Origin: Ficedula albicollis
Lineage: Eukaryota > Chordata > Aves > Passeriformes > Muscicapidae
DNA: 64,000 nt
Assembly (NCBI RefSeq): GCF_000247815.1
Contig: NC_021677.1
Span: forward strand, 16,969,266-17,033,265
Direction of reading: 5' to 3'
The position numbers and the translations under genes were made by a program. Positions 27,801 to 64,000 of this stretch are shown one piece after another; the stretch's first letter is position 1, and each line of letters begins with the position of its first letter. Under the pieces are notes generated by a model. That model did no database searches and had not been told where the DNA came from. It saw nothing but the letters and a program-made list of their open reading frames with translations.

Positions 27801-28804
27801 ATTAAACTGCTTTACAGACTGCTGATGGAAATTGGGCCTCCACCTTTTTTAGAGAGAAGTAAAGTGCTCAAGAATTTACAATGTTGTGTGGCATCAGGAT
27901 CCAACTGCGACCTACCCCTGACAGAATAAATTACCCAGGCAGGTCTCCAGCGAGGCTGCTCTCCTGAGAGAGCCATTTCCATTGTCAAAGCATTAAATGG
28001 CTGCGAGAATGGCCTTGTACAGGTAAACTGAGACCCCATTGTTGCCCTAAAGATACTGAATAATCAGATCCTTTGAAGTGTAAAAGCAAGAAAGATTTTC
28101 ACAACTGATACCTTTGTCTTCGTGTCTCTGGAAAATTGTCACAGTTCTTTCTCCTAAAGGATGTTTGGGATGCCAGGTAAGCGGCAATCACTGCAGGAAG
28201 GCTCTATGAACTTAAATGTTACAATCATGTAAAAGAAACAATCACATAGAAGAAACAAAGGCCTACCTTTGTCCTTATCTTAGATCAGGAGGGAAATATA
28301 AACAAGGCCAAGAACATGTCTTTAAACACACGAATCTGTAGAAGCATCAGGCACAGCTCTCAGACCACTCAATCTTTATTCTCCCCCTCATCTAAACGAT
28401 GACCCATCGAATTTGCCACATTCTTCCCTTTTCTGGTTCATTACTAATCAGATAACTTTCCTGAGTGATATTTAGACGAATTTTTTCATGTTTACCTTGC
28501 AACTTTCCAATTGTTAAGCTGGTACACTGAAACAAAGTAGGTGCAGCATTCTTTTAAACAATCCCTTCTGTATCAGAGGCCATTTACAGTTCACAGTCTT
28601 TGTGCTCAGCTCGAGATTCTAGATATCAGAACAGATTCATATCGATAAAGCACACCATAGATAACACTACAGGTCGGATTCCACAGCCAGGGGATCGCTC
28701 AGTAGAGAACTAGGTCAAAGAATAGCACCTCTCCCCAAATAAAAATTCAGAGTACAACCTGAATTTTCTTCTCCTCCTTGCAAATGCCAATAACTGGTAG
28801 CAAA

Positions 28805-28807
<3 letters not shown>

Positions 28808-28841
<34 letters not shown>
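28808..28841. repeat. Poly(A) tract, about 34 bases
   Basis: An uninterrupted A run. The sequence to its left does not look like a recognisable retrocopy, so the origin is unclear. Confidence 0.95.
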
Positions 28842-28843
<2 letters not shown>

Positions 28844-29635
28844 AAAAATTTAGCTAAACTATATCAAAGTAATATTGTGAACTGACCTTTCCAAACCTCA
28901 AACCAACGGGCAAGTCAGAGCTCATCTTACAACAGCAACCCAGATTCAGAGCACACCAGTAAAATGGTAAACTGTCTTAGGAATTGTTCACCTGACATGA
29001 GGCAGTATCTCTGGCAAATATTTATTTTAGCAATATGTGACAGTACTTCCTGGTGTGCTGGCTCAGAACTGTTCAGTGAGTTGGGAGTACCATCCTCGTT
29101 GATAAGGAAAGAATGGCTACAGGCTGAAACCAGCTGAGCCCTGGCCCAGCTGGCTCAGCTGAGCACTGGTTCTCCCGGGGTTACCCTATTGAAGTTTATG
29201 CTGGTGTAAAGAATTCACACAAAAGGAATAAACAGTACTTGGAGTCATGCCACTGATTTTTCTTGAGTTACGCCAGGGAAATGTTTGACTTGCAGAGACC
29301 AGTCAGTAACCGGAAGAGATGGCCTTGGGCTGCAGATGAAGGCTTGACCCTGCACACGTGAGAAGCAGCCACACAGCAACAGCAGCAGGATCATGGGCAA
29401 ATTGCTCTTTCAGGCAAGGTCACCTGTGTTTAACTTTGCCCATTCTGATGGGGAGCTTGTGGCAACAGCCTAAAGAAGGACATACAGACTTTTGCTGCAG
29501 TCCAGCTTGCCAGCATCTTGATTAAACAGCCTCCAGGCTGATTTTGGTTTTCTGGTTGATGGAGAGGTGTTTGACCCATTGACTTGAGTACTGTGTATGC
29601 TTTCAGTCACCACAATATAAAATATTAAACTATTA

Positions 29636-30085
29636 GAGAGGATCCAAATGAGGGCAACAAAGACAGTGAAGGGCCTTGAGAGGAACCTGTATTAGTAGAG
29701 GCTGAGGGCACTTGGTCTGCTCAGCCTGGAGGAGACTGAGGGAGACCTCATTGCAGTTATAACTTCCTCGTGAGGGGAAGAGGAAGCACAGGCACTGAAT
29801 TCTTCTCTGACCAGTGACAGAAACCAGGGGAACAGTCTGAATTTGCATCAGAGGAGGTTTGGGTTGGATATTAGAAAAAGGTTCTTCACCCAAAGTGTGC
29901 CTGGGCACTGGAACAGGCTCCCCAGGGAAGGGTCACAGCACCAAGCCTGACAGATCACAAGAAGCATTTGGACAATGTTCTCAGGCACAGGGTGTGACTC
30001 CTGGGGTGTCCTGTGCAGGGCCAGGAGCTGGATTCGATGATTCTTGTGGGTCCCTTCCAACTCAGCATATCCTGTGATTCTGTAA
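29636..30085 (+). mobile_element. CR1 LINE 3' fragment
   Basis: A truncated CR1 in forward orientation. It contains GAGGATCCAAATGAGGGCAA, GGCACTGGAACAGGCTCCCC, and GGGTCCCTTCCAACTCAGCA, and ends CTGTGATTCTGT, the CR1 3' repeat. No intact reverse transcriptase frame remains. Confidence 0.92.
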
Positions 30086-31884
30086 TATTTACTGACTCTC
30101 TTTTAGCTGAAGAAGCTGAAATTCTGTTAAAAAGGCTTTACCTTGCTGGCAGCTAAGTAAGACTCTGCACCTCCAAACAGACAACCAAAGAGTTCTCTTT
30201 AAAACCTGGCCATCAGGGCTCTAAGTAGTATCACAGAGACCAGTCAGATGCTGGTTTGAGTGAGTAAATGGAGTGCCAGGTGTCACTGGGAATGAAGAAG
30301 GAGCATGTGAGATTTCACATGATCAAAAGCATCCTGGAGATGGAAATATGCCTTGGGTTCGGGCATTTCACTTGCTTGAAAAGCAAAATGCATGCCAAAA
30401 ATGAGCAAGAAAGCATGCTTTTAAGTCAATGCCATTTTCAGCTTCTGTATAAAACCTCATCATCACCGGAACAGACAAGAGAATAGAAATCTAAAGGCAG
30501 CTGGCATGATCAGATTGTGGTTTATTCCCTTCTCCCACCTCAAGATAATGCAGAGATATGAAAGGTTTCTGATCCTGTTCCTGCTAAGTCATTTTGCTGA
30601 CAACTATTGATTTGCAGGGCTGGTTGGCTGATTGATTTGCATGAGTGTGTATATAACTACTTACAGAGTCTGCTTACTATTCTGATGACAAAAACACTCA
30701 AGAATGACCTCTTCCCCCTCAGGGAAAGGCAAGGAGGAAAGAAAGGAATGTCCTTATTTTTTTTGGTGCTGTTCCTTGCATTGCAAAAGCATTTGTAAGC
30801 TTGATTTTTATCAATTAAAACAGTTTTCTGGACTAATGTGAAATTTGTACATGAGCCTCAGTCAAGCAATTGTGCCTTCCAAGGGAGCTGCATTGCACAG
30901 ACAGTTAACTGAATTATCTGGAGGTTCCTATAACTTATAATCAAACAATATAAAGGATCCCCATAATTTTAAGATCAGTAACATCATGATGAAACAGTAC
31001 ACATCAAAGAAATGTGACATCTGCTGGAAAGATTTATTATGAAAAAGAAGCAAATTAAAGATTCATTTGGGCTTAAGGGCTGCAGCACTTTAAAAATGGA
31101 AAGCTAAAGCATAGTGCATATCATATCTACTTGGTCAGTTCAAAAGCATTCCCTGCAAAACAATTCTCAAAAAGCTTCCACAGCAGGCTGCAGGACACCA
31201 AGAAAGTCACAGGCTTCAGTTCTCTTTCAGGTCACAAATTGCACATACAACAGAACCATCTGCCTTCCTTGTGTACTCTCAAAGTATTGCTGGATCATTT
31301 TGATCCCTGTCCACATGAAATACTGTCACCAGTACCACTGAGCATGCTAGCTGGGAGTCAATTTGTAACACAAATCATAGTCATGTAACGAGTAGTGAGA
31401 CTGAACTAACACACAGATCAGAGCTTGATGTTGGCAAATAATAAAAAACCCCAGTGAGATAAGGACTCCCAATAAAGGTGCAAATACATTAATTTTGTAG
31501 TGTATATATAAGATCTATGTTTTTGCATTCCTGATGTAGTGCTCACTGTGAAAAAGGAAAAAAACCACCTTGACTTCCTCCAGTGACCCAGAGTCACAGC
31601 CAAAGTAGATTTGGGACCACTGGGGAGAAGAACAGAAATGTGGCCCTGAGCCAAGTCCTGCCTTTGCCTGAAGTGCAGCTCTGGAAGTGATTGTTGATTC
31701 CCTTCAAGGGAAATGAAGTGATACATGTGGTTATGTTTTAAAAATGTGCACTTTCTTCAGGCAGGACTTTTGAAAGGCATCAGTTGTCTCTAGAGTGTCT
31801 TGTAATAACCTTGGTTTATACATCAGTGTGGGATTAAAGACATCAGCCACTTTGCCCCATTAGCATCACTGAAACAGCAGAACA
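30086..31884. other. Mucin 3' flank, no gene recognised
   Basis: Ordinary AT-rich sequence beyond the probable mucin polyadenylation site. I searched the minus strand for further cysteine-rich exons and found none, as expected once the stop codon was placed at 32,078. Confidence 0.6.
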
Positions 31885-32077
31885 AGTCCTCTTTGAAATG
31901 CAGTTTATTCTACAAACATTTAGAATAAAATCTTAGCTAATTTCCATAACTGCATATAATACCAGAAAGAAAAAGCACTACTATGGTCATTTGAAGGTTA
32001 CTCACAGCTGTTTTCTAAACTACTCACTTGCTAGGGAAAGAGTAAATAGGAGATGGAATGTTTCCTTTGGTTTATAC
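31885..32077 (-). other. MUC5B: Probable 3' UTR of the mucin gene
   Basis: Non-coding sequence between the stop codon and the first downstream AATAAA on the minus strand. The lower limit is estimated as about 20 bases past that signal. No longer UTR can be excluded. Confidence 0.5.
31904..31909 (-). terminator. AATAAA polyadenylation signal
   Basis: AATAAA on the minus strand about 170 bases after the mucin stop codon, the nearest such hexamer. It is followed by a T-rich stretch (CTTGTTCTGCTGTTTCAG). Position and context fit, but cleavage is not shown by sequence alone. Confidence 0.55.
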
Positions 32078-63774
<31,697 letters not shown>

Positions 63775-64000
63775 CTGAAGTGGGAAAAAATATCATTGTC
63801 CATAGTCACTTAAACCACATTACTGTCTGAATCAATATTCTTATCAGGTATCACACTGAACTAGAATGTCCTGAAGTGTTTGGATAGTGTTGGATAGAAA
63901 TACAGGTCATTAACTTGTCAAAGGGAAAAGCATAGTTGGATGGATGACCAGCCACCTTCCTAAAGGAAAGCTTTCACCTTCCAAGTATTAACATTATTAC

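Larger units (their letters stand above)
24256..29635. other. Intergenic stretch, no gene recognised
   Basis: Between the two CR1 fragments I see only the GT-rich tract and the poly(A) run. The stretch at 24,300-24,610 is relatively G-rich but has no supported reading frame. Confidence 0.6.

Overview
The window is vertebrate nuclear DNA and almost certainly from a bird. It carries CR1 LINE copies with the avian 3' end, an ERVL-type solo LTR of avian form, AT-rich introns and long simple repeats. There is no bacterial-style gene organisation.

One gene can be supported. It lies on the minus strand from 63,774 down to the stop codon at 32,078. It encodes the C-terminal roughly 1,509 residues of a gel-forming mucin, in 34 exons that I joined by hand. 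Every intron is GT-AG, every codon phase matches and no internal stop appears. Domain order is: end of D2 (C8, TIL), D3 (VWD, C8, TIL), a very short Thr/Ser/Pro linker, D4 (D4N, VWD, C8, TIL), VWC-type modules and a C-terminal cystine knot. Local sequence matches MUC5B best. The lack of a large PTS exon fits the avian egg-white form, ovomucin alpha. The 5' end (signal peptide, D1, VWD part of D2) lies beyond 64,000.

Layout: 1-1,716 may be the 3' UTR of a convergent plus-strand gene (TOLLIP is the neighbour in mammals; unproven here). From about 1,717 to 31,880 I find no exon, only CR1 copies at 23.57-24.25 kb and 29.64-30.08 kb and simple repeats. From 31,900 to 63,774 is the mucin gene. Its introns hold an antisense-oriented ERVL solo LTR (54.48-55.10 kb), a 979-bp perfect hexanucleotide array (47.15-48.13 kb), a 23-bp minisatellite of about 53 units (40.75-42.22 kb), and two extreme G homopolymers of 248 bp and 963 bp.

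The most unusual points are these. The minisatellite unit is a near-copy of the exon/intron junction it abuts, so it forms an array of decoy 5' splice sites. The homopolymers are kilobase-scale and may be assembly artefacts. The protein shows apparent paired loss of cysteines in D2 and D4, a shortened D3 tail, and GNEH in place of the GDPH self-cleavage motif in D4.
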